Source of the DNA: Martelella endophytica
GTDB lineage: Bacteria > Pseudomonadota > Alphaproteobacteria > Rhizobiales > Rhizobiaceae
NCBI RefSeq assembly: GCF_000960975.1
Contig: NZ_CP010803.1
Coordinates: 1,092,001 to 1,156,000, forward strand
DNA length: 64,000 bases
Reading direction: 5' to 3'
Part shown: one piece after another, positions 38,042-46,506 of the stretch
Numbering within the stretch: position 1 is the stretch's first letter
How the letters are laid out: every line of letters begins with the position of its first letter
Position numbers and translations under genes: made by a program
Notes under the pieces: generated by a model
Database searches by the model: none
Seen by the model: only the letters and a program-made list of their open reading frames with translations
Told to the model about the DNA's origin: nothing

Positions 38042-38779
38042 CTACCACTGGATGTCCGTCGGTTTCAGCCGGGTTTCATTGCGCTCAACGCCTTCGATCG
38101 TGCCATCGCGAAACGATATAACGCGGTGGGCGATTTTGCGGATATCGGCATTGTGGGTGATGATCGCGATTGTCGCGCCGAGCTCTGCATTGATGCGATA
38201 AAGCACGTCGAGCACCAGAATGCCGGTCTTGGAATCGAGCGCGCCGGTCGGTTCGTCGCAGAACAGCACATCCGGTCGTTTGGCAATGGCGCGGGCAATG
38301 GCGACACGCTGTTGCTCACCGCCGGACATCTGTGCCGGAAAATGATCGAGCCGGTGCTTGAGGCCGACCATCTCGAGCGCTTCTTCCGGCGGCATTGGGT
38401 TTTTGGAGATTTCCGCCACCAGGGCGACGTTCTCCCGCGCCGTCAGGCTCGGGATCAGATTGTAGAACTGGAAGACGAAGCCGACATGGGCGCGGCGATA
38501 GCGGGTGAGCTTCCATTCCGGGTAGTCGGAAATCTGTTCGTCGCGGAACCTGACGGTGCCGGTGCTGGCGCGGTCGAGGCCGCCGATGATATTGAGAAGC
38601 GTGGACTTGCCGCTGCCGGATGGGCCGAGCAGGACAACCATCTCGCCGGGATAGAGGTCGAGATCAATGCCCGCCAGCGCGACAACCTCCACCTCCCCAC
38701 TGTGATAGACCTTGGAGACGTCGCGCGCGGTGAAGATCGGGGCACGCCCCTTGTCATCGGCTGCTTGCTGATCCTGCAT
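38042..38779 (-). CDS. MacB/LolD-type ABC transporter ATPase
   Basis: 245 residues, single ABC domain. Walker [10 protein letters not shown] (about 52-60), signature [14 protein letters not shown], Walker [13 protein letters not shown] and switch His in [10 protein letters not shown]. The CDEPTGALD form is typical of the LolD/MacB/FtsE group. It is the first gene of the ATPase-permease-adaptor operon. No outer-membrane factor gene is present nearby. Confidence 0.92.
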   Translation of the reverse strand: MQDQQAADDKGRAPIFTARDVSKVYHSGEVEVVALAGIDLDLYPGEMVVLLGPSGSGKSTLLNIIGGLDRASTGTVRFRDEQISDYPEWKLTRYRRAHVGFVFQFYNLIPSLTARENVALVAEISKNPMPPEEALEMVGLKHRLDHFPAQMSGGEQQRVAIARAIAKRPDVLFCDEPTGALDSKTGILVLDVLYRINAELGATIAIITHNADIRKIAHRVISFRDGTIEGVERNETRLKPTDIQW

Positions 38780-38911
38780 CGCTTCTCCCGCAGCGGCAGC
38801 TGTCCTTCTGGCCCGCGGCGCCGAACGTTCTGGCCGACCGCCTATCCTATAATCTGCCGCAAGAAGCGCTTGCCACCTTGACGCGCATCAAGCCGGCAAG
38901 CGCGGCGGCCG

Positions 38912-38940
38912 AAAAAGGCACGATGGAAAACCATCGTGCC
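38912..38940 (-). terminator. Terminator of the host-attachment-family gene
   Basis: A perfect 10-bp stem (38917-38926 with 38931-38940) with a 4-nt loop is followed on the minus strand by five T. It ends the gene at 39020-39478. The rest of 38780-39019 shows no gene. Confidence 0.7.
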
Positions 38941-39019
38941 TATCTTTCGGTCAATCCTATCGCGTGAGCGCGGGTTGTGCCAGCGGGCGACAATGGGAAG
39001 TCGCCGCCGCATCGGTCGT

Positions 39020-39478
39020 TCATGCTTCCATGAGCCTCGTCAGGTGCTTTTCGATCTCTGACACCGGCTGATTGGTGAGTTCCTTCTGGATCTCCTCGCG
39101 CAGGGTTTCGGTTGCCTGGGCGTCGAGATGCTGGCGCAGCGCACCGATGGCTGATGGCGGCGCGATCAGCACGTAGTCCTCGATCGTTTTTGCATAAACG
39201 AGCGTGTTGATACGCTCGGCCGTCTGCTTCAGAAAATCCTGTTCGGCCTGCTCATGCCAGTCGGTCTCCTCCATGGCACTGCGGCCACTGCCGACGGACG
39301 AATGCGAGCGTCCGGGCCGGTCAGTACCAATCTCGCGCGACGGCTCGTCATCCTGGGCTGAGCGTTCTTCTACCCGAAGGTTCAGGCGTTCGGCGTCTCC
39401 GATATTTTCCAGGAACAGCGCCCGCGCTCCATCGCAGACGACAACCCAGGATTCATGAGGAATTTTGAACGGGCTCAT
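39020..39478 (-). CDS. Host-attachment-family protein (eRF1/baeRF-like)
   Basis: 152 residues. It matches the host attachment protein family common in Rhizobiaceae (WVVVCDGARALFLEN near the start, ETDWHEQAEQDFLKQTAERIN, YVLIAPPSAIGALRQHL). These proteins are related to the archaeal eRF1 domain 1 fold. The historical link with plant attachment is weak. The frame is open to 39586, but the ATG at 39478 gives the family start. It is read away from the LysR gene at 39579. Confidence 0.83.
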   Translation of the reverse strand: MSPFKIPHESWVVVCDGARALFLENIGDAERLNLRVEERSAQDDEPSREIGTDRPGRSHSSVGSGRSAMEETDWHEQAEQDFLKQTAERINTLVYAKTIEDYVLIAPPSAIGALRQHLDAQATETLREEIQKELTNQPVSEIEKHLTRLMEA

Positions 39479-39578
39479 GACGGACCTCCTCTTGGTGCCG
39501 GAAAACATTTTCTTGACAGACAACCGTTCGGGTCGGCGCGATGTTCCTGAGAAAAGCGGCAAAAAAACGCGCGACCGT

Positions 39579-40754
39579 TCAGCCACCCGTCGGCAGTAGT
39601 GCGAGGATGCGGGCGGCCTGCCTTGTTGCTGTGGTGGTTGGTGGCCAGACCAGGGACAAGGCGAGATCGTAGCGCGGATCGAGTGCGATGCTGCCGAGCG
39701 GCGCCGCCATCGTCAGGAACGAGGCTTCGGGCAGCACCGCGATGAAGCCGTGTTCGATGACGAGGCTGATGATGATCGGCAGCGAATCCACCTCGACAAG
39801 ACGGATCGCGGCGCGTTCGGCATCGCTCAGCCGTTCGGCAAGAAGCGTCGCCGTCTTCTGGCGCAGGCCGCTTTTGAGGCTCGGCACGGCGATCGGCCGG
39901 GTCATCGCCAGGCGGGCGATATTCCCGCCGCTTGCCGCAATCAGCGCCTTGGGGCCGACCAGTGCCAGCCGCGAGCGCGAGATCACCCGGCGTTCGAAAG
40001 CCTCCGGAATGGCTTCGGTATCAAGCAGCGCCGCATCATAGGCGCCGCCCTGCAGCCCGCGCATCAGTTCGTCGGCGGTGGTGGCGGAAATGAACAGCGG
40101 CGTGTTCGGCCGCTCCTCCAGCCAGCGCGCAGAAAGCGTGGCCAGGCTCTTTGCCGTGTTGCTTTCATGGCCGAGCGGAATGACGGAGCCGAGATGGCAG
40201 GTGGCCAGCGTGCGGCGAAACTGTTCGGTGGCGCTCTTCGTCAGCCGCTTCCAGACCTCTTCCAGCGTTTCGGCGAGCGCAAGAACCTGCTGGCCCGCAG
40301 GTGTCAGGGAAATGCCATCGGGGCTTCTTTCAAGCAGCGGCCGGTTCATGCTCCGCTCCAGCCCGGAAATCTGCCGCGACAATTGCGGCTGGCCGATCTC
40401 CACCCCGCGCGCGGCGCGGCGGATGCTGCCGGAGCGGGCGACCTCGGCAAAACGGGAAAGCGTCAGGAGGCTCACCGAAAAACCGGCGGGACCTGGCCCT
40501 TCCACCGCGGCGAGTTCGGCAAGCGCCCGGCCGATGCCGGCGGCAAGCGCGATATCGGGCGCCAGCCGCCGCGCCTCCAGCGTCAGCGACAGGCGGGTGC
40601 CGGCCTTCTGCACCAGCGCCGTGGCAAGGGCCGCCTCCATGCGCGCAAGCGCTGCCGCCATGCTCGCCGCCGGCCGGCCGAGCGCGCGCCCGGCGGGGCG
40701 CAGCCCGCCATGGCGCAGCACCTCATGCACACTCATCAGCGTCAGCGTGTCCAT
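39579..40754 (-). CDS. LysR-type regulator with two helix-turn-helix domains
   Basis: 391 residues, longer than the usual 290-330. Residues about 5-65 form a diverged LysR winged HTH (MSVHEVLRHGGLRPAGRAL, then RPAASMAAALARME). Residues about 95-160 form a second, canonical one (LSRFAEVARSGSIRRAARG, QPQLSRQISGLERSM). A LysR effector domain follows (about 180-385). It is divergent from the proposed ergothioneine catabolic operon with 120 bases between the starts, so it is the likely pathway regulator, with an intermediate as inducer. That role is inferred from position. Confidence 0.85.
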   Translation of the reverse strand: MDTLTLMSVHEVLRHGGLRPAGRALGRPAASMAAALARMEAALATALVQKAGTRLSLTLEARRLAPDIALAAGIGRALAELAAVEGPGPAGFSVSLLTLSRFAEVARSGSIRRAARGVEIGQPQLSRQISGLERSMNRPLLERSPDGISLTPAGQQVLALAETLEEVWKRLTKSATEQFRRTLATCHLGSVIPLGHESNTAKSLATLSARWLEERPNTPLFISATTADELMRGLQGGAYDAALLDTEAIPEAFERRVISRSRLALVGPKALIAASGGNIARLAMTRPIAVPSLKSGLRQKTATLLAERLSDAERAAIRLVEVDSLPIIISLVIEHGFIAVLPEASFLTMAAPLGSIALDPRYDLALSLVWPPTTTATRQAARILALLPTGG

Positions 40755-40814
40755 GCCTCATCCTTGTGCAATGGCCGAAATGCATAATAAGCCGGCATCC
40801 CCCGTTCAACATAT

Positions 40815-40858
40815 GGGATATCCCGGTCCTGATCTTTATCCAATAGGGTGAACCTATT
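40815..40858. promoter_or_regulatory. Candidate operators of the double-HTH LysR regulator
   Basis: Two dyads lie in the 120-base divergent region: a perfect GGGATATCCC palindrome (40815-40824) and AATAGG-N5-CCTATT (40842-40858). The second ends 16 bases before the lyase ATG. Two sites, about 30 bases apart centre to centre, suit a LysR tetramer. This is inference from position. Confidence 0.4.
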
Positions 40859-40874
40859 CGGGACAGGAAAAGCT

Positions 40875-42425
40875 ATGAACGCCCAGAATTCATCCATCAT
40901 GTTTACCGGCAAGCCGCTGAGCTTCGACATCCTGTCGCGGGTTGGCAGCGGACGCGCACTGCCGGCCGTCACCCAGGCCGGCATCGAGCGCGTCGAGCGC
41001 GCCTATGGCGTGGTACAGGACCGGCTTGCCGAGGGCATGAGCATCTATGGCGCCAATACCGGCGTCGGGGCGATGAAGGATATCGAGTGGACGCCGGAGG
41101 CGCTGGAGGAGTTCAACCTCGGCCTCGTGCGCGCCCATCATTTCGGCACTGGCGACGCCTTCCCGGTCGAGATCGTCCGTAATGCCATCGCCATCCGCAT
41201 CAACACCGCGCTTACCGGCCGTGTCGGCTGCTCGATGGCGCTGATCGAGGCGTTCATGGCGCTGCTCGCGCATGATGTCATCCCCATCGTGCGACGCACC
41301 GGCTCCATCGGCTGCGCCGATATCGGGCTGATGGGGCAGATATCGGCGGCGCTCACCGGCGTCGGCGATGCCATTTACCAGGGCCAGCGCATGCCGGTCA
41401 CCGAGGCCTTCGAAAAGGCAGGGCTTTCGACGCTGAGGATGGAGCCACGCGATGCGCTGGCCTCGTTCTCGCTGAATGCGATAGGCTATGCCTCGGCAGC
41501 GGAATCGATCCGCAAGGCGGCACTCGCGGTCCGGGTGCTGCTTGCGACCGGGCTGGCCACAGCCGGTGCCATGGGCGCTGCCATCGCGCCGTGGCGTTCC
41601 GTGGTCGAGGTCGGCACGGAGGCGCATGCCGAGATCGGCTCGTGGCTCTGGCGCGCCTTCGACGACTGGCAGTGGTCGTCGACCACGCATGTGCAGGACC
41701 CGCTTTCCATCCGGATGATGCCGCAGGTCTTTGGCACCGCGATCGAAAGCCTGACGATCGCCGGCAATACCATCCTCGCCGCCACCGGCCGCACCGACGA
41801 CAATCCGGTGGTCATCGGCAATGAGGTGCTGACCTCCGGCGGCTCGCTGCCGCTCGATGTCACGATCTACATGCAGGCGGCCCAGATCGCCATCGCCCAT
41901 GTCGCCCGCAACATCTATAATCGCTGCGTGATCATGGCCAATGGCGGACGGCGCGGCCTGCCGGTTAATCTGGTGCCGCACGGCACGGTCGCGACCGGCT
42001 TCGGTCCGATCCTGAAGCTTGCCGGCGATCTCTTCGTGCGCACGCATTCGCTGTCATCGCCGATTTCGCCGCAGGCGCTGGTGGTGGCCGGCGGCATCGA
42101 GGACGAGGCCGCCTTCCTGCCGCTGGTGGTCGAGCGGTTCGAACGGCAGGTGCGGGCGATCCGGCGCATGGCCGGGCTCGAAGCCCTGCTTGCCGCCCAG
42201 GCGATGGATATTTCCGGCGATGCGCCACGTGGCGTTGCAAATCTCGTCTATGCTATCGTCAGATCGCATTCCGCGCTCTATCTAAAGGACAGGCCGCTGT
42301 CATCGGAGGTCGAGCAGATCGAGGAAGAGCTCGGTTCCGATGCCACGATGGCGGCCCTGATCGAGCTGGCACCACTCGGGCTGCTCGATGATTTCTTCGC
42401 ACTCGCACCGCCCGACGCCCCTTGA
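40875..42425 (+). CDS. Aromatic amino-acid lyase homologue lacking MIO triad; probable ergothionase
   Basis: 516 residues, histidine ammonia-lyase fold. Conserved: Tyr58 in YGANTGVG (58-65), VQDPLSIRMMPQ (273-284) and the Asn loop GRTDDNPVV (305-313). The segment that in HutH reads GSVGASGDLAP here reads GSIGCADIGLM (143-153), so the Ala-Ser-Gly that cyclises into the MIO cofactor is absent. Ergothionase, a HutH relative that eliminates trimethylamine from ergothioneine by acid/base catalysis, fits this loss. The other genes of the operon complete a thiourocanate route. ATG 40875 has AGGA 6 nt upstream. True HutH activity seems unlikely. Confidence 0.8.
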   Translation: MNAQNSSIMFTGKPLSFDILSRVGSGRALPAVTQAGIERVERAYGVVQDRLAEGMSIYGANTGVGAMKDIEWTPEALEEFNLGLVRAHHFGTGDAFPVEIVRNAIAIRINTALTGRVGCSMALIEAFMALLAHDVIPIVRRTGSIGCADIGLMGQISAALTGVGDAIYQGQRMPVTEAFEKAGLSTLRMEPRDALASFSLNAIGYASAAESIRKAALAVRVLLATGLATAGAMGAAIAPWRSVVEVGTEAHAEIGSWLWRAFDDWQWSSTTHVQDPLSIRMMPQVFGTAIESLTIAGNTILAATGRTDDNPVVIGNEVLTSGGSLPLDVTIYMQAAQIAIAHVARNIYNRCVIMANGGRRGLPVNLVPHGTVATGFGPILKLAGDLFVRTHSLSSPISPQALVVAGGIEDEAAFLPLVVERFERQVRAIRRMAGLEALLAAQAMDISGDAPRGVANLVYAIVRSHSALYLKDRPLSSEVEQIEEELGSDATMAALIELAPLGLLDDFFALAPPDAP

Positions 42426-42481
42426 GGCTTCACGGCGACCATGGGAAGGTCCCGACGGGACCATCAAGAGAGGGAACGAAC

Positions 42482-43396
42482 ATGAACCGCATTCTGAAAT
42501 TCACCGGCGCGCTGGCCGTCGCCGCCTTCACCGCCGGCGCCGCCTTTGCCGCGCCCGTCGTTGTGTCTTCCAAGATCGATACCGAAGGCGGTGTTCTCGG
42601 CAACATCATCCTGCAGGCACTGCAGGCCAATGATATTCCGACCGAAAACAAGATCCAGCTCGGCGGCACGCCGATCGTCCGCCAGGCGATCACCGAGGGC
42701 CAGATCGACATCTATCCGGAGTATACCGGCAACGCCGCCTTCTTCTACAACAAGGCCGACCTTCCTGTCTGGAACAACGCAAAGGAAGGCTATGAAGAGG
42801 CGAAGAAGCTCGACTACGATGCCGAAAAGATCGTCTGGCTGACCCCGGCCGACGCCAACAACACCTGGGCGATCGCAATCCGCAAGGAAATCGCCGACGA
42901 GAACAATCTCGCCACGCTGACCGACTTCGGCAAGTACGTCGCCGATGGCGGTAACATCAAGCTCGCCGCCTCGTCCGAATTCGTCACCTCGCCGTCAGCC
43001 CTGCCGGCCTTCGAAAAGGCCTATGGCTTCGATCTCACCTCGGATCAGCTGATCACGCTGTCTGGTGGTGATACCGCGGCCACTATCGCCGCTGCCGCCA
43101 AGCAGACCTCCGGCGCCAATGCCGCCATGGTCTACGGCACCGATGGCGGCATCGCGCCGTCCGGTCTCAAGGTCATGGATGACGACAAGGGCGTGCAGCC
43201 GGTTTACCTGCCGACGCCGATCATCCGCGAGGTGACGCTCACCGAATATCCGCAGATCGCCGATATCCTGAAGCCGATCTTCGAAAGCCTCGACCTCGAA
43301 ACCCTGCAGGACCTCAACGGCCGCGTTCAGGTCGCCGGCGAACCGGCCGATGCCGTGGCCAAGGACTTTCTGACGTCGAACGGGTTCGTGAAGTAA
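42482..43396 (+). CDS. Quaternary-amine ABC binding protein (YehZ/OsmF/EgtU type)
   Basis: 304 residues with a Sec signal peptide (about 1-22). OpuAC-type fold as in YehZ/OsmF, ProX and the ergothioneine receptor EgtU: SSKIDTEGGVLGNIILQAL near the start, then IYPEYTGNAAFFYNK. Such proteins hold trimethylammonium groups in an aromatic cage. It is followed by the permease-ATPase-permease genes in YehZ-Y-X-W order. Placed directly after the lyase, its likely ligand is ergothioneine rather than glycine betaine; this is inferred from context. Confidence 0.88.
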   Translation: MNRILKFTGALAVAAFTAGAAFAAPVVVSSKIDTEGGVLGNIILQALQANDIPTENKIQLGGTPIVRQAITEGQIDIYPEYTGNAAFFYNKADLPVWNNAKEGYEEAKKLDYDAEKIVWLTPADANNTWAIAIRKEIADENNLATLTDFGKYVADGGNIKLAASSEFVTSPSALPAFEKAYGFDLTSDQLITLSGGDTAATIAAAAKQTSGANAAMVYGTDGGIAPSGLKVMDDDKGVQPVYLPTPIIREVTLTEYPQIADILKPIFESLDLETLQDLNGRVQVAGEPADAVAKDFLTSNGFVK

Positions 43397-43412
43397 GCCG
43401 CAAAGCCCAAAC

Positions 43413-43550
43413 GATCTCCCCCCTTGAGGGGGAGATGCCCCGACAGGGGCAGAGAGGGGTACAGCGCCAGCCAATGGGCTCTGAGTATCGGTGAGAGGGT
43501 TCACCCCTCTCTGTCGCTTTCGCGACATATCCCCCTCAAGGGGGGAGGTT
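43413..43550. repeat. 138-bp palindromic intergenic element, copy 1
   Basis: An intergenic mosaic element with inverted outer arms (a CCCCCCTTGAGGGGG hairpin on the left, its mirror on the right), a GAGAGGGGT/ACCCCTCTC inner pair and a variable centre. A second copy of almost equal length is at 52702-52838. It resembles the RIME-like palindromic elements widespread in rhizobial genomes. It lies between the binding-protein and permease genes and may form a strong mRNA hairpin that favours the binding protein. Confidence 0.75.
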
Positions 43551-43610
43551 GAATGGACTATTCACACCCGCGTTGACGGGACGAACCGATCGCCAACCAA
43601 AGGGCGCATC

Positions 43611-44807
43611 ATGTCAGCCATCACCGAAAGCACGACAGGCACGGCCACGCGGCTCGACAAGCTCGGCGTCATCGTCGCGGCGATCGCGCTTGTCGGCCTC
43701 GCCCTGCAGCCCTTTGCGCTCTTCAGGGCAAACCGCATTGTTTCTGCCGACAGCGTCATGCTGTGGGCGGCAATGCCGCTGTGGCAGGCGATCGCGCTGA
43801 TTGTCGTGATGGTCGCGGCCATTCTGATCATCCTGCTGAAGACGCCGGTGAACCTCAGGCTCGCCGTCAGCATCGCAGCCATCGCGATCCTCGCGGTGAT
43901 GGTCGGCCGGTCGGGCTATTTCCTGACGCCGGAAGACAATGCCTATGCCCGGGTATCTCCCGGAGCCGGCTTCTGGCTGATGCTGTTCGCCTTCTCGATC
44001 GCCATGGCCGATGCCATCGTGCGCAAGGCGCTGTCGCCGGCGATGCGCGTCTTCTTTCTCATCGTGGCTGCGGTGGCCATCGGGGTTCTGCTCTGGTCGG
44101 GTGCGTGGAGCGATCTTTCGATCCTGAAGGAATATCATAACCGCGCCTCGGCCTTCTGGCGCGAGGGGCGCACCCATGTGGAGCTCGCCTTCGGATCGCT
44201 CGCGGCGGCATGTGTTGCGGGCATTCCCATCGGTATCCTCTGCTTCCGCGTCAAAAAGGTGCGTGCCACCATCCTGAACAGCCTCAACGTGCTGCAGACC
44301 ATTCCGTCGATTGCCCTCTTCGGCCTGCTGATCGCGCCGCTCGCCTGGGTCGGGCGCAACGTGCCGGGGGCGGCCGCGCTCGGCATTTCCGGCATTGGCT
44401 TTGCGCCGGCAATCGTGGCGCTCTTTGCCTATTCGCTGCTGCCGGTGGTTTCCAACACCGTCGCCGGTCTCGATAGCGTTCCGCGCGATGCCCGCGAGGC
44501 CGCGCGCGGCATGGGGATGACCAGCCGGCAGCTGCTGTTCCAGGTCGAACTGCCGCTCGCCTTTCCGGTGATCCTCACCGGCATCCGCATCGTGCTGGTG
44601 CAGAATATCGGGCTTGCGGTGATTGCCGGCCTCATCGGTGGCGGCGGCTACGGCACTTTCGTGTTCCAGGGCATTGCCCAGACGGCGACCGACCTCGTGC
44701 TGCTCGGCGCGCTTCCCGTGGTCGGCATGGCCTTTGCCGCCGCCATCATTCTCGACGCGCTGGTGGAAATCAGCCAGACCAAAGGCAAGAAGGGGAAACG
44801 CGCATGA
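43611..44807 (+). CDS. Quaternary-amine ABC permease (YehY type)
   Basis: 398 residues. An extra N-terminal block of four to five membrane segments (about 15-160) precedes the usual permease core (about 180-390), as in E. coli YehY. The EAA loop is REAARGMGMTSRQLLFQVELP. The frame is open to 43491 through the repeat, but the ATG at 43611 has an AAGGG site 6 nt upstream. It overlaps the ATPase gene by 4 bases. Confidence 0.88.
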   Translation: MSAITESTTGTATRLDKLGVIVAAIALVGLALQPFALFRANRIVSADSVMLWAAMPLWQAIALIVVMVAAILIILLKTPVNLRLAVSIAAIAILAVMVGRSGYFLTPEDNAYARVSPGAGFWLMLFAFSIAMADAIVRKALSPAMRVFFLIVAAVAIGVLLWSGAWSDLSILKEYHNRASAFWREGRTHVELAFGSLAAACVAGIPIGILCFRVKKVRATILNSLNVLQTIPSIALFGLLIAPLAWVGRNVPGAAALGISGIGFAPAIVALFAYSLLPVVSNTVAGLDSVPRDAREAARGMGMTSRQLLFQVELPLAFPVILTGIRIVLVQNIGLAVIAGLIGGGGYGTFVFQGIAQTATDLVLLGALPVVGMAFAAAIILDALVEISQTKGKKGKRA

Positions 44808-45757
44808 TCGAGATCGAAGCCATCACCAAGGTCTTCGGCGATTACAGCGCCGTCGACAATGTCTCGCTCACCGTGGAGCGCGGCGAACTTGCCGCCATCG
44901 TCGGCACTTCCGGCTCCGGCAAGACGACGCTGATGCGGATGATCAACCGTCTCGTCGAGCCGAGCGCCGGCACGATCCGCATCGACGGGCGCGACAATCG
45001 CGAGCTGCCGGATTACGAGCTGCGCCGCGGCATTGGCTATGCCATTCAGGGGCACGGCCTGTTCCCGCACCGCTCGGTCGCCGAAAACATCGCCACCGTG
45101 CCGAAGCTGCTCGGCTGGGACAGGAAGCGCCGCGACGCGCGCGTCGATGAACTGCTCGACCTGTTTCATCTGGAACCGGAAGCCTTTCGTGACCGCATGC
45201 CGCACGAACTTTCCGGTGGTCAGCAGCAGCGCATCGGCGTCGCCCGGGCGCTCGCCGCAGAGCCTGCCGTGCTACTGATGGACGAACCCTTCGGCGCGCT
45301 CGACCCGATCATCCGCGCCAAGGCGCAGGAAGACCTGCTCGATATCCAGAAGCGCTTCTCCACCACCGTCGTGCTCGTCACCCACGACATGGACGAGGCC
45401 ATCCTCCTCGGCCATCGGATTGCGGTGATGCATGAGGGTAAGCTGCTGCAATACGCCCCGCCTGCCGAGATCATCGCCAATCCGGCGACAGACTTCGTCA
45501 ACGAGTTGCTGGGCACCGGCGACAAGGCTTTTCGCATGCTGTCGCTGGAGACCTGCGAACAGCTGATCGAGGAAGGGCCGGCCAATGGCGCGCCTGTCGC
45601 GGCCACGGCCAGCCTCAAGGATGCGTTGGCCGAGGCGCTCTGGTCCGGACGTGAGGCGCTGCCGGTCGAAAGGGACGGCGTGGTCATCGGCCGCGTGACC
45701 CGCGAGGACCTCGTGCGCCATGCCCGCGGCCCCCAGCCGGAAGGTTCGGCGGCATGA
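44804..45757 (+). CDS. Quaternary-amine ABC ATPase (YehX/OpuCA type)
   Basis: 317 residues. Walker A GTSGSGKT (about 34-41), signature LSGGQQQRIG, Walker B VLLMDEPFGALD, switch His in VTHDMDEA. The C-terminal 75 residues form a single CBS-like region (REALPVERDGVVIGRVTRED), the usual sensor tail of the OpuCA group. It overlaps both neighbouring permease genes by 4 bases. Confidence 0.92.
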   Translation: MIEIEAITKVFGDYSAVDNVSLTVERGELAAIVGTSGSGKTTLMRMINRLVEPSAGTIRIDGRDNRELPDYELRRGIGYAIQGHGLFPHRSVAENIATVPKLLGWDRKRRDARVDELLDLFHLEPEAFRDRMPHELSGGQQQRIGVARALAAEPAVLLMDEPFGALDPIIRAKAQEDLLDIQKRFSTTVVLVTHDMDEAILLGHRIAVMHEGKLLQYAPPAEIIANPATDFVNELLGTGDKAFRMLSLETCEQLIEEGPANGAPVAATASLKDALAEALWSGREALPVERDGVVIGRVTREDLVRHARGPQPEGSAA

Positions 45758-46494
45758 GGCCTGCGATGCTCATAAGGCTGGCGCTTCTTGCGCTGCTCGT
45801 GGCCTTCATCGTCACGCCCGAGACCTTTGCGCCGGTGTTCCAGCCGTTCACCAAGAATGGCGCGCCGGCGATCTATACCCAGACGAGCCTGTTGTCGCTG
45901 ACGCTCAGTCACCTTGCCATCGTCGCGGTGGCAACGGTCGCGGCGACCCTCTTTTCCGTCGGCCTCGCCATTATCGTCACCCGACCCTTCGGCGTCGAGT
46001 TTCTGCCGCTGTCGCGCTCGATCGCCAATATCGGCCAGACCTTTCCGCCGGTCGCGGTGTTGGCGCTCGCCGTGCCGATGTTCGGTTTCGGCCCGATCCC
46101 GACGCTGATCGCGCTGTTTCTCTATGGCCTGTTGCCGATCTTCGAGAATGCGCTGACGGGACTTACCAATCTGCCGGGCAATGTCTCGGAGGCGGCGCGC
46201 GGCGTCGGCATGACCGGGCGGCAGCGGCTGACCCAGGTGGAGTTTCCGCTGGCGCTGCCGGTCATTCTCGCCGGTGTGCGGCTTTCGGTGGTGATTTCGC
46301 TGGCGACAGCGACGATCGGCTCGACGGTCGCGGCGAAGACGCTCGGCGAGGTGATCATCGCCGGGCTTCTGTCAAACAATACAGCTTTCGTTCTGCAGGG
46401 CGGCCTCGTGGTCGGCGTGCTGGCGCTCCTCATCCACGATGCTTTCGTGATGTTCGAACGCTCGATCGCCCGGCGCACCGGCCGGCTTTATTAG
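45754..46494 (+). CDS. Quaternary-amine ABC permease (YehW type)
   Basis: 246 residues with about six membrane segments. The EAA loop is SEAARGVGMTGRQRLTQVEFPLA. It is the second, short permease of the YehZYXW-type importer. The start overlaps the ATPase stop by 4 bases; an alternative ATG lies four codons later. It is 12 bases before the hydantoinase-like gene, tying uptake to catabolism in one transcript. Confidence 0.9.
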   Translation: MRPAMLIRLALLALLVAFIVTPETFAPVFQPFTKNGAPAIYTQTSLLSLTLSHLAIVAVATVAATLFSVGLAIIVTRPFGVEFLPLSRSIANIGQTFPPVAVLALAVPMFGFGPIPTLIALFLYGLLPIFENALTGLTNLPGNVSEAARGVGMTGRQRLTQVEFPLALPVILAGVRLSVVISLATATIGSTVAAKTLGEVIIAGLLSNNTAFVLQGGLVVGVLALLIHDAFVMFERSIARRTGRLY

Positions 46495-46506
46495 GAGTTT
46501 CTTGAA

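Noticed and set aside
43413..43550. Small RNA gene or CRISPR-like repeat
   Set aside because: Only two dispersed copies with inverted arms and no regular spacer array; better explained as an intergenic palindromic element.
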